Positions 33,944 through 43,336 of a DNA stretch of 64,000 bases are shown here, one piece after another. Source of the DNA: Pyrobaculum islandicum DSM 4184 (GTDB taxonomy: Archaea > Thermoproteota > Thermoprotei > Thermoproteales > Thermoproteaceae); contig NC_008701.1 of the NCBI RefSeq assembly GCF_000015205.1, positions 809,436 to 873,435 on the forward strand, written 5' to 3'. The notes beneath the pieces were generated by a model. The model saw only the letters and a list, made by a program, of their open reading frames with translations. It had not been told where the DNA came from and ran no database searches. The position numbers and the translations under genes were made by a program. Every line of letters starts with the position of its first letter. Positions within the stretch are counted from its first letter, which is position 1.

Positions 33944-34806
33944 ATAAACTCATACCTCCCGTCTGAATATACTCTGGCACCTGCTCTACGGGTTGCCCAA
34001 CAGGAGAATACTATTCCAATAGAGAAGGTGGCAGGATGTCGATAGACGTATTCTATGTGTACATCAAGGGCTGTAACTCTGCCGCCAACTCCGTGAACTC
34101 CCATGCCGAGTTTATTTATAGCCTTTAACAACTCCTCTTCCATTTTGGCTATCTCTGGCTCTGGGTGTCTAGATCCCACAGGCCTGAGTGTTGCAGCTTT
34201 CTTAGCTAGTTTTGCTGCTATATCTACCGAGGGGCCTATACCTATGCCGACAATTACAGGGGGGCAAGGCATGGGGCCTGCGTCAATTACAGCCTCTAAC
34301 ACTAGGCGGGGTAGCTCTTTCATCGCAATGCCGGGCGGCAGCGTAAAGGCTTTACTTGGTAATTCAGTGCCTCCTCCCTTTGGCACATAGTAGAACTCTA
34401 GGTAGTCGCCGTCGAAAAGCTCTACCTCAAACCAGGGGGCGCCTACTCCAGTATTGTCGCCTGGGTTCTTCTCTGTAAACGGGTGGACAGTGTTTGGCCT
34501 TAGCGGTAGTTCTTTTGTAACTTCACGTACAGCTTGTGTTAATATATCATATATCTTGCTTCTCAGCGGAAATCGATCGCCAAGTTTGATGAAAAAGTTG
34601 GGAAATCCTGTGTCTTGACACACCGCCGCCTTCTCTGTTGTTGAAAGTTCTATGTTTTTTAATATAGCGCCTAATTGGACCTTAGCAGCTTCATTTTCTT
34701 CGGTTTCTTGTGCTTTTTTCAATGCCGAAGTAACGTCAAGAGCAGGTCCTATGCTTGCGCGTACAATGACTTCTTTAGCAACTTTAAGGACGGTTTGGTC
34801 AAGCAT
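33940..34806 (-). CDS. fumA: Class I fumarate hydratase, alpha (N-terminal) subunit
   Basis: Fe-S enzyme interconverting fumarate and malate. 288 residues with cysteines expected to bind the 4Fe-4S cluster (AAVCQDTGFPNFFIKLGD; GPMPCPPVIVGIGIG; FSCWATRRAG). In archaea and some bacteria the enzyme is split in two genes, and the beta subunit is encoded divergently just upstream. TCA cycle, oxidative or reductive. Confidence 0.95.
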   Translation of the reverse strand: MLDQTVLKVAKEVIVRASIGPALDVTSALKKAQETEENEAAKVQLGAILKNIELSTTEKAAVCQDTGFPNFFIKLGDRFPLRSKIYDILTQAVREVTKELPLRPNTVHPFTEKNPGDNTGVGAPWFEVELFDGDYLEFYYVPKGGGTELPSKAFTLPPGIAMKELPRLVLEAVIDAGPMPCPPVIVGIGIGPSVDIAAKLAKKAATLRPVGSRHPEPEIAKMEEELLKAINKLGMGVHGVGGRVTALDVHIEYVYRHPATFSIGIVFSCWATRRAGARVYSDGRYEFI

Positions 34807-34884
34807 ACAACCTTCTTTGTTGTGTTAAAAATCTGTTTCTCGTACCGATGTCTAAGGCCTTTGCATATTAGGTCGTATAACATG

Positions 34885-34894
34885 TTTAAAAATA
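34885..34894 (+). promoter_or_regulatory. TATA box of fumarase beta gene
   Basis: tttaaaaata centred about 24 bases before the ATG at 34912. It decides the start: ATGs at 34882 and 34900 would lie before or within the promoter. Confidence 0.5.
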
Positions 34895-34911
34895 AGCTTA
34901 TGGAGTTAAAC

Positions 34912-35517
34912 ATGCCGACGTATTACCTTAAGACGCCGCTTTCTACAGAAGATATTGCAAAGCTACGCATAGGCGATACAGTATATATAAGCGGCGTAAT
35001 TGTCAGTGCTAGAGATTCAGCTCATAAGAGAATGCTAGAATATGTAGAACGCGGGGAAAAGTTGCCAGTGGACTTAAAAGGCGGCGTCATCTACCACGCA
35101 GGGCCTGTCGCTAAAAAAACCGATAGAGGTTGGGAAATTATTAGCATGGGTCCAACAACGTCGGCTAGAATGGAGACTTTTGAAGCTGATGTTATTGAGA
35201 AACTTGGCGTAAAGTTAGTTGTTGGCAAAGGCGGCATGGGAAAGAGGACCGCAGAGGCTATGAAAAAACACGTAGCAGCATACGCAATTTTTACAGGCGG
35301 CGCTGGAGTTCTCGCAGCAAAGGCTATAAAGAGGGTGATCGACGTCTATTGGCTAGACTTGGGGATTGCAGAGGCTATGTGGGTTCTCGAAGTCGAGAAT
35401 TTTGGGCCGTTGACCATAATGATAGATCCAACAGGCAGGAATTACTACGATGAGCAAAGAGAGGAGGCGAGGAGGAGAGTACCAGAGATTCTAAAGTTGA
35501 TGGAGTGGCCTTATTAA
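34912..35517 (+). CDS. fumB: Class I fumarate hydratase, beta (C-terminal) subunit
   Basis: About 201 residues beginning MPTYYLKTPLSTEDIAKLRI. Family blocks GVIYHAGPVAKK, GPTTSARMETFEADVIEKLG and GKGGMGKRTAEAMKKH are the substrate-binding half of class I fumarase. Start chosen from the TATA box spacing. Divergent from the alpha subunit across about 105 bases, so the two halves are transcribed from one intergenic space. Confidence 0.94.
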   Translation: MPTYYLKTPLSTEDIAKLRIGDTVYISGVIVSARDSAHKRMLEYVERGEKLPVDLKGGVIYHAGPVAKKTDRGWEIISMGPTTSARMETFEADVIEKLGVKLVVGKGGMGKRTAEAMKKHVAAYAIFTGGAGVLAAKAIKRVIDVYWLDLGIAEAMWVLEVENFGPLTIMIDPTGRNYYDEQREEARRRVPEILKLMEWPY

Positions 35518-35545
35518 TTTTTTAATCTGCATAGGCCTGTCTTTT

Positions 35546-38296
35546 GTGGTTTTTCATCTACTTCACCCCAAGTTACAAAAGGCGATAAAAGAATTGGGAT
35601 ATCTAACGCCTACGCCTATACAAACAGAAGGCATCCCCAGAATACTTTCTGGTTCTCATGTCCTCCTAATCGCTCCCACAGGTTTCGGCAAAACAGAGGC
35701 GGCTCTCTTCCCCATAATTTCAAAAATGATAGAAACAAGCAACGTTAGTGGTATTAGATGTATTTACATTACACCATTGAGGTCTTTAAATCGTGACCTA
35801 CTGCGACGGCTTTACGCGTTGGCGGATGCCGTTGGTCTCTCCATAGCCATAAGACATGGCGATACAACACAGAAAGAAAGAAAGGCCATTGCCGTACGAC
35901 CTCCCGACATCCTTATCACAACTCCGGAATCTCTACAAATATTACTATTGCATCGTAAACTTAGAGAGCATTTAAGAAATGTACGTTTTGTAATTGTCGA
36001 CGAAATTCACGAACTTATCAATAGTAAGAGAGGTGTGCAACTAGCTATTGGACTAGAACGCTTGGTCGAACTTGCAGGGGAGTTCCAGAGAGTGGGGCTT
36101 TCTGCAACAGTAGGAGCCCCCCAGCTTGTGGCCGATTTTCTTGGTGGCGTTGGTAGAAAAGTAGAAATAGTCGATGTGTCGGGAGAGAAGAGACTTGAGA
36201 TCGATACAGTACTCCCAATGCCGTCAGAGGAGGATCATATAGACGCTGAGAAATTTGACGTAACGCCAGAGACTTTAGCTAGAATTAGAAAAATCGCTGA
36301 ATACCTAAGGTCTTCAAAAGGCGCCGTGTTAATCTTTACAAATACTAGAGACGGCGCAGAGTTTCTCGCGTCAAAACTAAGGAGTATTTTAGGCGATAGC
36401 GTAGAAGTACATCATTCGTCTCTCTCTAGAGAGCATAGAATTTCTGTTGAAGAACGTCTTAAAAAAGGTAGGTTAAAAGCTGTCGTAGCCACTTCAAGTC
36501 TAGAGCTTGGGATAGATGTAGGACACATCGATCTGGTTATACAATATGGTTCGCCAAGACAAGTTTCGAAACTAGTCCAGAGAGTTGGCAGAAGCGGACA
36601 CGGACTAGACAAAATCTCCCGCGGCATAATTGTGGCGTCTGATTTTGAAGACTTGTTAGAGGCCGAAGTAATTGTAGAAAGAGCGTTAAAAGGTAGACTT
36701 GAGGAAGAGGTAGAATACCACGAAAATGCGCTTGATATATTACTTCACCAAATAGTTGGAATCGCTCTGGAGGCTAAAGTTGATGGTAAAGAGATAAACC
36801 TAGACTACATACTTAAGGTAGTAAGAAGAGCACATCCTTATAGAAACTTGACCGAAGAGGACATACGGCTTGTGCTAGATTTTGCAGAGCGACACAAACT
36901 CTTAAGGGGTTTAAAGCCGAGGAGACATAGTATACGATATTATTTTGAGAACGTATCTACAATACCTGATGAGAAGAGTTATAAAGCTCTTGATGAAACC
37001 ACTGGGAGGATAGTTGGCGAGTTAGACAGCGAGTTTGTCTACTCAATAGAGCCGGGTACAAAGATTGTACTTTCTGGCAGAGTCTGGGTTTTTTCCAGAA
37101 AGGAAAATGACGCTGTGTACTTATACCCCGATTTCGATGTCAAAGGTGCTTTGCCTGCGTGGCTAGGCGAACAGATACCCGTCCCATATGAGGTAGCTCA
37201 AGAGGTCTGTATAAGGCGAGCCGAGGTTTTGCAAAAGGCGTTGGCGGGGGAAAACGAGCTGGGGTTGGATTTAGAGGGTTTAGAGGCCGAGCTTGTGCCA
37301 ACCCCTGAAAGGTTGCATATACATGTATTGGGTAATAAGTATGCAGTAATACACAGTTGTTTAGGAACCAAGGGCAATGAGGCATTGGGTCTCTATCTTT
37401 CTCACGCACTTTCTGGATATGTAGGGCCTGTTGGTTATAGATCAGATGCGTATAGAGTTCTCCTCATTTTTAGAGATTACGTTCCTATAAACGCAATAGA
37501 AGAAGTCTTTAGAAAGCCTCAGGAGTTTGTATACAGGACTTTACGAAACGCTATAAAAAATTCTAAAATATTTAGATATAGATTTTTGCAAGTAGCTAGG
37601 AGAGTTGGAATTGTGTCAAAAGATGCACAAGAAATCCCTACGAAACTAATCGAGATCTACCTAGATGATTTGCCAGGGCTTGAAACTCTAAATGAGATGT
37701 TTGTAGAAAGAGTAGATGTTAAAGCAATGATATCTTTAATTGAGAAATTATCCAATGGACGCATCCCTATTGTAGTTAGGAAGTTGCAGAGACCTACGTT
37801 GTTAGAAAAGCCCATATTAGAAGAGGCGTTACGTCTAGATTTCTCATTTAGAGGACTTTCTAGGGAGTCTCTTGCCGATATTGTTAGGAGGCGTATTTTG
37901 AATAAATACGTCACTTTATTATGCCTTAACTGTGGTTGGACACTTATGACAAGAGCAGCCGCGCTTCCAGACGATATCCACTGCCAAAAGTGTGGCGTTA
38001 GAGCATTAGCTGTAATAAAAGGAGTCGATCTAGAGAAGGCAAGAAATATACTGAATAAGTTTAGGCTTAAGCAGAGACTAAGTGTAGACGAGAGGAAGAT
38101 CTTGGAAAATCTACAACAGAGTGCGGCTATAGTGCTTGAACATGGAAAAGTTGGCGTTATTATACAACTTGCTCATGGAATAGGGCCAAAAACTGCTATA
38201 AAGGTGTTAAACAAGGTTTTTGAAGGCGAAGACCTCTGGCTCGCCATATTAGATGCAGAGAGGCAGTATGCGACAACTAAAGCATTTTGGGATTAG
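35546..38296 (+). CDS. lhr: Lhr-type DEAD/DEAH-box helicase
   Basis: Large helicase-related SF2 ATP-dependent DNA/RNA helicase involved in repair or RNA processing. 916 residues (GTG start, TATA about 26 bases upstream). Motifs: Q-motif-like LTPTPIQTEGIP, I APTGFGKTE, II DEIH (IVDEIHEL), III SAT, VI QRVGRSGHG. A winged-helix/Lhr-core region follows. The C-terminus adds a zinc ribbon (CLNCGWT and CQKCG, about 792-825) and a further helical part that recalls aLhr2-type proteins. Confidence 0.9.
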   Translation: MVFHLLHPKLQKAIKELGYLTPTPIQTEGIPRILSGSHVLLIAPTGFGKTEAALFPIISKMIETSNVSGIRCIYITPLRSLNRDLLRRLYALADAVGLSIAIRHGDTTQKERKAIAVRPPDILITTPESLQILLLHRKLREHLRNVRFVIVDEIHELINSKRGVQLAIGLERLVELAGEFQRVGLSATVGAPQLVADFLGGVGRKVEIVDVSGEKRLEIDTVLPMPSEEDHIDAEKFDVTPETLARIRKIAEYLRSSKGAVLIFTNTRDGAEFLASKLRSILGDSVEVHHSSLSREHRISVEERLKKGRLKAVVATSSLELGIDVGHIDLVIQYGSPRQVSKLVQRVGRSGHGLDKISRGIIVASDFEDLLEAEVIVERALKGRLEEEVEYHENALDILLHQIVGIALEAKVDGKEINLDYILKVVRRAHPYRNLTEEDIRLVLDFAERHKLLRGLKPRRHSIRYYFENVSTIPDEKSYKALDETTGRIVGELDSEFVYSIEPGTKIVLSGRVWVFSRKENDAVYLYPDFDVKGALPAWLGEQIPVPYEVAQEVCIRRAEVLQKALAGENELGLDLEGLEAELVPTPERLHIHVLGNKYAVIHSCLGTKGNEALGLYLSHALSGYVGPVGYRSDAYRVLLIFRDYVPINAIEEVFRKPQEFVYRTLRNAIKNSKIFRYRFLQVARRVGIVSKDAQEIPTKLIEIYLDDLPGLETLNEMFVERVDVKAMISLIEKLSNGRIPIVVRKLQRPTLLEKPILEEALRLDFSFRGLSRESLADIVRRRILNKYVTLLCLNCGWTLMTRAAALPDDIHCQKCGVRALAVIKGVDLEKARNILNKFRLKQRLSVDERKILENLQQSAAIVLEHGKVGVIIQLAHGIGPKTAIKVLNKVFEGEDLWLAILDAERQYATTKAFWD

Positions 38297-38297
38297 C

Positions 38298-38729
38298 TTA
38301 TTCGATACCCTTCGACTTTAGAAATTCTTCAAAAAGTCTCTTGACGCGTTCGGCAACCGGCCCTACACCTTCAACACCAATTTCACTAACACGAACTTTG
38401 TCGCCTATGATGACGGTGTTTGTCTCTTCAAGATATTTCACCATCCCTGGAAATATTTTTTCTGCTTGTTTTGCAAACTCCCGTAAGTCAATTCTCTTTT
38501 CTATGCTGTCTATATGGACAATATATCTATACATAATGAATACTCTTGTATACCTCTCCCCAGTCTTACTAATAGCATTTGCAAGGACTATATTAAGCTG
38601 GTTATCTACTGCATGTAGTATGCCTTTATATACCTCCCCGTTAGAAAGGACAACTTGTACCTCTCTACCTATGACGTTATTGAGCTCAGCTACAAACCTC
38701 TTGCTAGCTTCTGCTAAAGTTGTTGCCAT
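38298..38729 (-). CDS. smap3: Sm-like archaeal protein SmAP3
   Basis: 143 residues: N-terminal Sm fold (VIGREVQVVLSNGEVYKGIL, then AVDNQLNIVLANAI and the Sm2-like YRYIVHIDSI) plus a C-terminal extension of about 60 residues. This longer form matches SmAP3, described structurally from P. aerophilum. Binds oligo-U-type RNA or forms large rings. Downstream of rpo8 by about 30 bases on the same strand. Converges with the Lhr gene with only one base between. Confidence 0.93.
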   Translation of the reverse strand: MATTLAEASKRFVAELNNVIGREVQVVLSNGEVYKGILHAVDNQLNIVLANAISKTGERYTRVFIMYRYIVHIDSIEKRIDLREFAKQAEKIFPGMVKYLEETNTVIIGDKVRVSEIGVEGVGPVAERVKRLFEEFLKSKGIE

Positions 38730-38759
38730 ATTGAGGAGGCGTTGAACGGGCTTAAAAAT

Positions 38760-39074
38760 TTATATGATGCCAATGTAAACTTTCTCACCAACTTTTAGCG
38801 GAAGTTCTTTCATAATATCTAGTTGCAGACCACCGATAGATATCCGCGTTATATTATTCCCCACGTAATATACTATGCCCCATGCATATACCTTGTACTT
38901 ATGTAATTCTTTATCCTTTTCTTGCTGTAATACTAATTTTACATTTTCACCTTTAGATAACTTTATGCCAAGTATGTTAAGTGGTAGCTCTATAGTTATA
39001 TCTACGTCGCCCTTCAGTTTTATAGTGTTTGGAAAGTCATTTGATATTTCTTCAACCTTTAGCAAAAATTCCAT
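38760..39074 (-). CDS. rpo8: RNA polymerase subunit Rpo8 (RpoG)
   Basis: 104 residues. The C-terminal block YKVYAWGIVYYVGNNITRIS, then GGLQLDIM, mirrors the Rpb8 signature (VMYGKVYRI...VSYGGLLMRL), and the end VGEKVYIGII fits the Rpb8 final strand. The N-terminal half is a beta-rich OB-like fold. Rpo8 is found in Crenarchaeota and Korarchaeota but not in most euryarchaea. TATA-like DNA lies upstream (minus strand ttttatactatat). Call made from motif match only. Confidence 0.82.
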   Translation of the reverse strand: MEFLLKVEEISNDFPNTIKLKGDVDITIELPLNILGIKLSKGENVKLVLQQEKDKELHKYKVYAWGIVYYVGNNITRISIGGLQLDIMKELPLKVGEKVYIGII

Positions 39075-39169
39075 AGCGCCACTTTTGTATATAGTATAAA
39101 AACGTTTATAGGCGGTGTTATGAAACTTTTAGTTAACTCTCTCTCAATAGAAATAGATATAACTACATA

Positions 39170-39180
39170 TTTTAAAATAT
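39170..39180 (+). promoter_or_regulatory. TATA box of TFB-like/secretion ATPase operon
   Basis: attttaaaata centred about 24 bases before the ATG; flanking 80 bases are AT-rich. Confidence 0.5.
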
Positions 39181-39198
39181 TGAAATGTCCATGGACAC

Positions 39199-39666
39199 AT
39201 GATTTGTCCATATTGTAGATCTGACAAAATTATATTAAAAGACGGCGAATACATCTGTACAGAATGCGGAACAGTACTTGGTTTTGAAGTAGTCGCGCCC
39301 GTATCAAAGCAGAATATGTCAGTTATAAGAAGACGTACTATATTTCTAAGTCTTGAAAAAGAAAACAAAAAAACTATCAATATGAAATATAGCGATATAG
39401 TAAAATTTTATATTAATAAAATTTCTACAGAACTAGCTATAGAAAATATTAGAGAGGTAGCATGGGATCTATTTCAAAAGCTAGATAAAAGGGTCTATCA
39501 GGGCAAAAACCCTAGGGTGATAGCCGCCTCGGTTGTCTACCTAGCCGCAGAGGCTATGGGGGTTCAGATATACAAACAGACTATTGCAAAGATAGTAAAT
39601 ATAAGTAAATTTACTATTAGAGATACAGTTTCGAAATTAAGGAGACATGTTTCTACTACTCACTAA
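39199..39666 (+). CDS. Miniature TFIIB-like protein (zinc ribbon plus one cyclin fold)
   Basis: 155 residues, about half of a normal TFB. Zinc ribbon with C3, C6, C20, C23 (MICPYCRSDKIILKDGEY, then CTECGTVLGF). A short linker lacks an evident B-reader, and a single cyclin-like repeat follows (NPRVIAASVVYLAAEAMGVQ, ISKFTIRDTVSKLRRHV). Full TFB has two cyclin repeats. The stop overlaps the ATPase gene by 20 bases, so it is the first gene of this operon and may regulate it. AT-rich unlike neighbours. Confidence 0.85.
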   Translation: MICPYCRSDKIILKDGEYICTECGTVLGFEVVAPVSKQNMSVIRRRTIFLSLEKENKKTINMKYSDIVKFYINKISTELAIENIREVAWDLFQKLDKRVYQGKNPRVIAASVVYLAAEAMGVQIYKQTIAKIVNISKFTIRDTVSKLRRHVSTTH

Positions 39667-40675
39667 GATCCTAGAGTGTATAGCATGTAAATACTCTTGT
39701 CAAGAGAAGGGACTTTGTAGTTTTAATAAACATGAACTTTATTCAGTCATAGAACTGGCATCAAGAATCTTTTCAAGAGACATAGATGCTACTTTAGATC
39801 TCAGATATAAATTATTTGAGAAAATAGACAGAAAAATTGCCATAAGAGCCACGCTGGCCACTATTGGATTGTTAAAGATCGCCGAATTTGTAGAAAGCAA
39901 CGACGTAGAAGATATCCTTGTAATTCCCGGGCGTCCTATATACATAACAAAGCATGCTGAAAAACTTAGAACTTCTAAAATTGCTGATATTACACTAGTA
40001 AAGAATATGTTAAAACTGGCACATATGAAGGGGATAGAACTAACTACGGCAAACCCATCGATTAGATATGGCGTGAGATTTGGCCCAATTAGAATGAGAA
40101 TTTCGCTAGATCTGCCCCCAGTGGTTCCAAATCCACAAGCCTATCTTAGGATACATAAGTCTAAAATCACTATAGATAAACTATTAGATTCTAGGTTTAT
40201 AACTATTGAACAATTACGTGAAATTTATAGATTGATAAAAGAGGGGAAACATATTGTAATCACAGGGCCGCCCGGCTCTGGAAAAACAACATTTCTTGTG
40301 GCGTTAGATGATTTAATACCACCAAACCTACAGCGAGTCTACATAGACGAGGCTGATGAATTTGATGAAGATCCAAAAAAGAACCAAATAAAGATAAGAA
40401 ATGTAGACAAGATAAAAGAAGTATATGCATCACTAAATAGAAATATAGATGTCATATTTATCGGAGAGTTACAATATGAGAATCATTTTCACGCATTTAA
40501 AACTGCAACAGAGATAGGTATACAGACTTTAGCAACTATGCATTCTACATCTGTAAATGATGCAATAGAGAGACTAGAGAAATATGTTAAATTGAAAAAT
40601 ATTGCCATAATACAGCTTGCCAAACAACCTAAGGAGGCAGTCAAGAGAAAAGTCGTAGAAGTATATGTTAAATGA
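39647..40675 (+). CDS. VirB11/GspE-type secretion ATPase with N-terminal Cys cluster
   Basis: Drives assembly of type IV-like filaments or secretion machines. 342 residues: Walker A GPPGSGKTT at 207-215, Asp box YIDEADEF, Walker B-like VIFIGELQYENH and His box LATMHSTS (H299). The Walker B/Glu region is divergent from the usual DxIxVGExR. Unusual N-terminus with C11, C14, C18 and C24 (CIACKYSCQEKGLC), suggesting a metal or Fe-S site. Overlaps both operon neighbours. Confidence 0.87.
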   Translation: MFLLLTKILECIACKYSCQEKGLCSFNKHELYSVIELASRIFSRDIDATLDLRYKLFEKIDRKIAIRATLATIGLLKIAEFVESNDVEDILVIPGRPIYITKHAEKLRTSKIADITLVKNMLKLAHMKGIELTTANPSIRYGVRFGPIRMRISLDLPPVVPNPQAYLRIHKSKITIDKLLDSRFITIEQLREIYRLIKEGKHIVITGPPGSGKTTFLVALDDLIPPNLQRVYIDEADEFDEDPKKNQIKIRNVDKIKEVYASLNRNIDVIFIGELQYENHFHAFKTATEIGIQTLATMHSTSVNDAIERLEKYVKLKNIAIIQLAKQPKEAVKRKVVEVYVK

Positions 40676-41210
40676 GTATATAGCCTATAAGATCCAAGAG
40701 ATTCAGGAGAAAACGTATGTAAAAACTGTACTGATTTTATCATCTATGTCTACTATTAGTGTCATAACTAGTGGAATAGCCTTAGTAACAAACCCGTTGC
40801 TAAAATACTTAGCTATAGTAACTCTAACAATCGGCATAGCTATGTCATATATAACACTAAGACAAGGCGAAAACAAAATTAGGAAAGTTCTCATAAATTT
40901 TACAAGAGAGCCGTTAGTTCAGAGATATTTTGCAGTGCTTAAAGATCTGTATAGCCCGAGAAACTACTTTGACAAGCTGATTTCAGAGCCTCTTATTGAC
41001 GATATCGTAGTAAGAGCTGAAAGAAAAAACATAGAGGCATCAACGCCGCTTTTTAGAGCAAAATATAGAGCTTTAAAAAACAGAGCAAGGATTGTAATTT
41101 TTGCAACATCTTTTGCAGTTACAGTACCACATATAATGGTGACAAAAGACTTTATCTTTGGAATTATTATACTTATAGTTTTACTACTAGGAAAAAATAA
41201 GTTAAGTTAA
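40665..41210 (+). CDS. Membrane protein (possible half-length TadC-like platform)
   Basis: 181 residues. A paired hydrophobic region near residues 20-65, a charged central part (about 70-145), and one or two helices at the C-terminus (VIFATSFAVTVPHIMV, FIFGIIILIVLLLG). Overlaps the ATPase gene by 11 bases. The position and the helix-soluble-helix layout recall platform proteins of archaeal type IV filament systems, but at about 60% of the usual length; no sequence motif proves it. Confidence 0.72.
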   Translation: MLNEYIAYKIQEIQEKTYVKTVLILSSMSTISVITSGIALVTNPLLKYLAIVTLTIGIAMSYITLRQGENKIRKVLINFTREPLVQRYFAVLKDLYSPRNYFDKLISEPLIDDIVVRAERKNIEASTPLFRAKYRALKNRARIVIFATSFAVTVPHIMVTKDFIFGIIILIVLLLGKNKLS

Positions 41211-41214
41211 TGAC

Positions 41215-41360
41215 CCGCTAACGGCGGAGCCCGCAGTGTGGAGGCCTTGGACGTTATCCCTCGCAAAGGTTAATAGGTTGGCCGACATGGGGTGGTTCAC
41301 CTCGTTCCACAGCTTAGCGGCGGCGTATGCAAGACAGTGTAGCTTCCACTTTTAGACCTT
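41215..41360 (-). pseudogene. Fragment of a TnpB-like transposon protein
   Basis: On the minus strand the region 41289-41351 reads KWKLHCLAYAAAKLWNEVNH, a pattern like TnpB N-terminal parts (AYAAAKLWNEVN). An in-frame stop sits just before the first Lys, and the frame runs on into non-TnpB residues. No start codon or intact frame. Located directly after the AT-rich filament operon. Confidence 0.5.
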
Positions 41361-41653
41361 AGTGGGAGAAGGCGGATAGTCCGCACGGGGGCATCTTGAT
41401 AGGGCTGGATCTCCGCCAGAGTCATCTGAGCACCGTCTAGCGGATGCTACATACTGCATATAAACTGAGAAATAAACCTCAATGTACAATAACAAAGACT
41501 GTCAAAATATGTGAAAAATATGATAAAACTTGGTATATATATATGACAGACGTGACAGTTGTAAGTTATGCGTCCCCCACAGCGATTATACTAAAATTGC
41601 AAAAATATTACTCTAAATAGTTTATCTATACTAGGGGAAAAACTTGAAAAAAT
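41361..41653. other. Gene-poor stretch with small hairpin
   Basis: About 290 bases before the thermosome stop codon. I see a short hairpin GCGGA/TCCGC (41372-41384), then AT-rich DNA with a TATA-like run (ggtatatatatatgac near 41530) that is not followed by a credible gene. No gene found. Confidence 0.5.
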
Positions 41654-43318
41654 TTAGTCAAATTCCTTCTTTTCTTCCTTCTTCTCTTCCTCTCCCTTCT
41701 TCTCCTCTTTCTCCTTCTCTAATTTAGATGCCGCGATTATCTCGTCTATTCTCAAAATCATAGACGCGGCTTCAACAGCTACTTTAAGCGCGTTAAGCTT
41801 TACAGTCAACGGCTCAATTAAGCCGAGAGCCATCATGTCTACAACCTTGCCTTGATATACGTCAAGGCCGTATCTCCAACCGTCTGGCTGCTCGTGTTTG
41901 TGCGTCAACTCAGTCAGTATGTCTATGGGGTCTAGCCCGGCGTTTTCGGCGAGAGCCTTAGGTATGGCTTCAAGAGCTCTTGCAAACGCCTCTACAGCAT
42001 ATTGTTCTCTTCCGCCCACTTTTGTTGCAAAGGCTCTAACAGCTTTCGCAGCCTCTATCTCAGCCGCACCGCCCGCAGGAAGTATATAGGGCTCCTCAAC
42101 TACATCGGCAACAACAGATAGAGCATCGTCAAGATTACGCTCGGCTTCGTCGACAAGTCTCTCAAAGCCTCCACGTACTAGAATCGAGACTGCTCTTGGG
42201 TTTTTACATTGTTCTACAAACACCATCTTCTCGTCGCCTACACGTCTCTCCTCAACAAGTCCCGCAAAGCCGAGGTCGGCTTCTGTTAAGTCTTCAATAT
42301 TTGTCACTAGTCTCCCGCCTGTAGCTCTCACTAATTTTTCTATGTCACTACGTTTTACTCTCCTCACGGCTAATATGCCAGCTTTAGCTAAGTAGTACTG
42401 AGCAATGTCGTCAATGCCCTTTGTAGTGAATAACGCAGTTACGCCAAGCGATTTAAGCTTGTCGACATAGCCCTTGAGGATTTTCTCTTCCTCTTCTAAA
42501 AACGCTCTCATCTGTTGTGGATCGCTAATTCTAATTTCAGCATCGATTTCCGGCTTCTCTACCTCCAATGGCGCATCAAGTAACGCTATTTTGGCATTTA
42601 TAACACGCTTAGGCATTGCTGCGTGAACGACTTCTTTATCAACTATTACACCATAAACAAGTTGTGTATCTAGGAGAGATGCGCCATGCTTCTTAACTAT
42701 CTGGATGTTGTCAAGATCGACGTAGTATTTCCCATTTCTCTCCTCTGCCACTTGTAACACCGCTTTTACAGCTAAGTCAGCGAAATACTCCTTTACAGTT
42801 TCAGAAATCTTCCCACCCATTGATGTCATAGCTATTTTTTTCAGCGTATCTACATCTGTCCTACTTACAGGAACGGCAACTTTACGTAGATGCTCTGTGG
42901 CCACATCTAGCGCCTTCTTAAAACCGCTTACTATTACAGTTGGATGGATGTTTTTCTCAAGTAGTTTCTCGGCTTCCTCAAGTAAAGCGCCGGCTAGCAC
43001 AACCGCTGTAGTAGTACCGTCGCCAGCCTCCTCTTCCTGAGATTTAGAAATTTCTACTAGTAACTTAGCTATGGGGTGTTGAACATCCATTTCATCAAGA
43101 ATAGTGGCACCATCATTTGTTATTGTTATATCGCCGAGAGAGTCAATAAGCATTTTGTCCATGCCCTTTGGCCCTAGTGTCGTCCTCATAACTTCGGCTA
43201 TAGCTCTTGCAATCATTATATTTAGCCTAAGCGCCTCTTTGCCAAAAGCCCTCTGCGTACCTTCCTTTAATACAAGCACTGGCACTCCTCCTATTTGAGT
43301 CAATACAGCTTGACTCAT
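41654..43318 (-). CDS. Thermosome subunit (group II chaperonin)
   Basis: ATP-driven folding chamber of archaea. 554 residues with [23 protein letters not shown]-binding [20 protein letters not shown], and the C-terminal charged tail [17 protein letters not shown]. Normal length. TATA about 25 bases before the ATG. Whether alpha or beta cannot be told. Confidence 0.97.
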   Translation of the reverse strand: MSQAVLTQIGGVPVLVLKEGTQRAFGKEALRLNIMIARAIAEVMRTTLGPKGMDKMLIDSLGDITITNDGATILDEMDVQHPIAKLLVEISKSQEEEAGDGTTTAVVLAGALLEEAEKLLEKNIHPTVIVSGFKKALDVATEHLRKVAVPVSRTDVDTLKKIAMTSMGGKISETVKEYFADLAVKAVLQVAEERNGKYYVDLDNIQIVKKHGASLLDTQLVYGVIVDKEVVHAAMPKRVINAKIALLDAPLEVEKPEIDAEIRISDPQQMRAFLEEEEKILKGYVDKLKSLGVTALFTTKGIDDIAQYYLAKAGILAVRRVKRSDIEKLVRATGGRLVTNIEDLTEADLGFAGLVEERRVGDEKMVFVEQCKNPRAVSILVRGGFERLVDEAERNLDDALSVVADVVEEPYILPAGGAAEIEAAKAVRAFATKVGGREQYAVEAFARALEAIPKALAENAGLDPIDILTELTHKHEQPDGWRYGLDVYQGKVVDMMALGLIEPLTVKLNALKVAVEAASMILRIDEIIAASKLEKEKEEKKGEEEKKEEKKEFD

Positions 43319-43336
43319 GGCTTGACAAAAATTGTG

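Noticed and set aside
34675-35517. Longer start for the fumarase beta gene
   Set aside because: The added residues overlap the alpha-subunit gene and are not fumarase-like; TATA box spacing fits the ATG at 34912.
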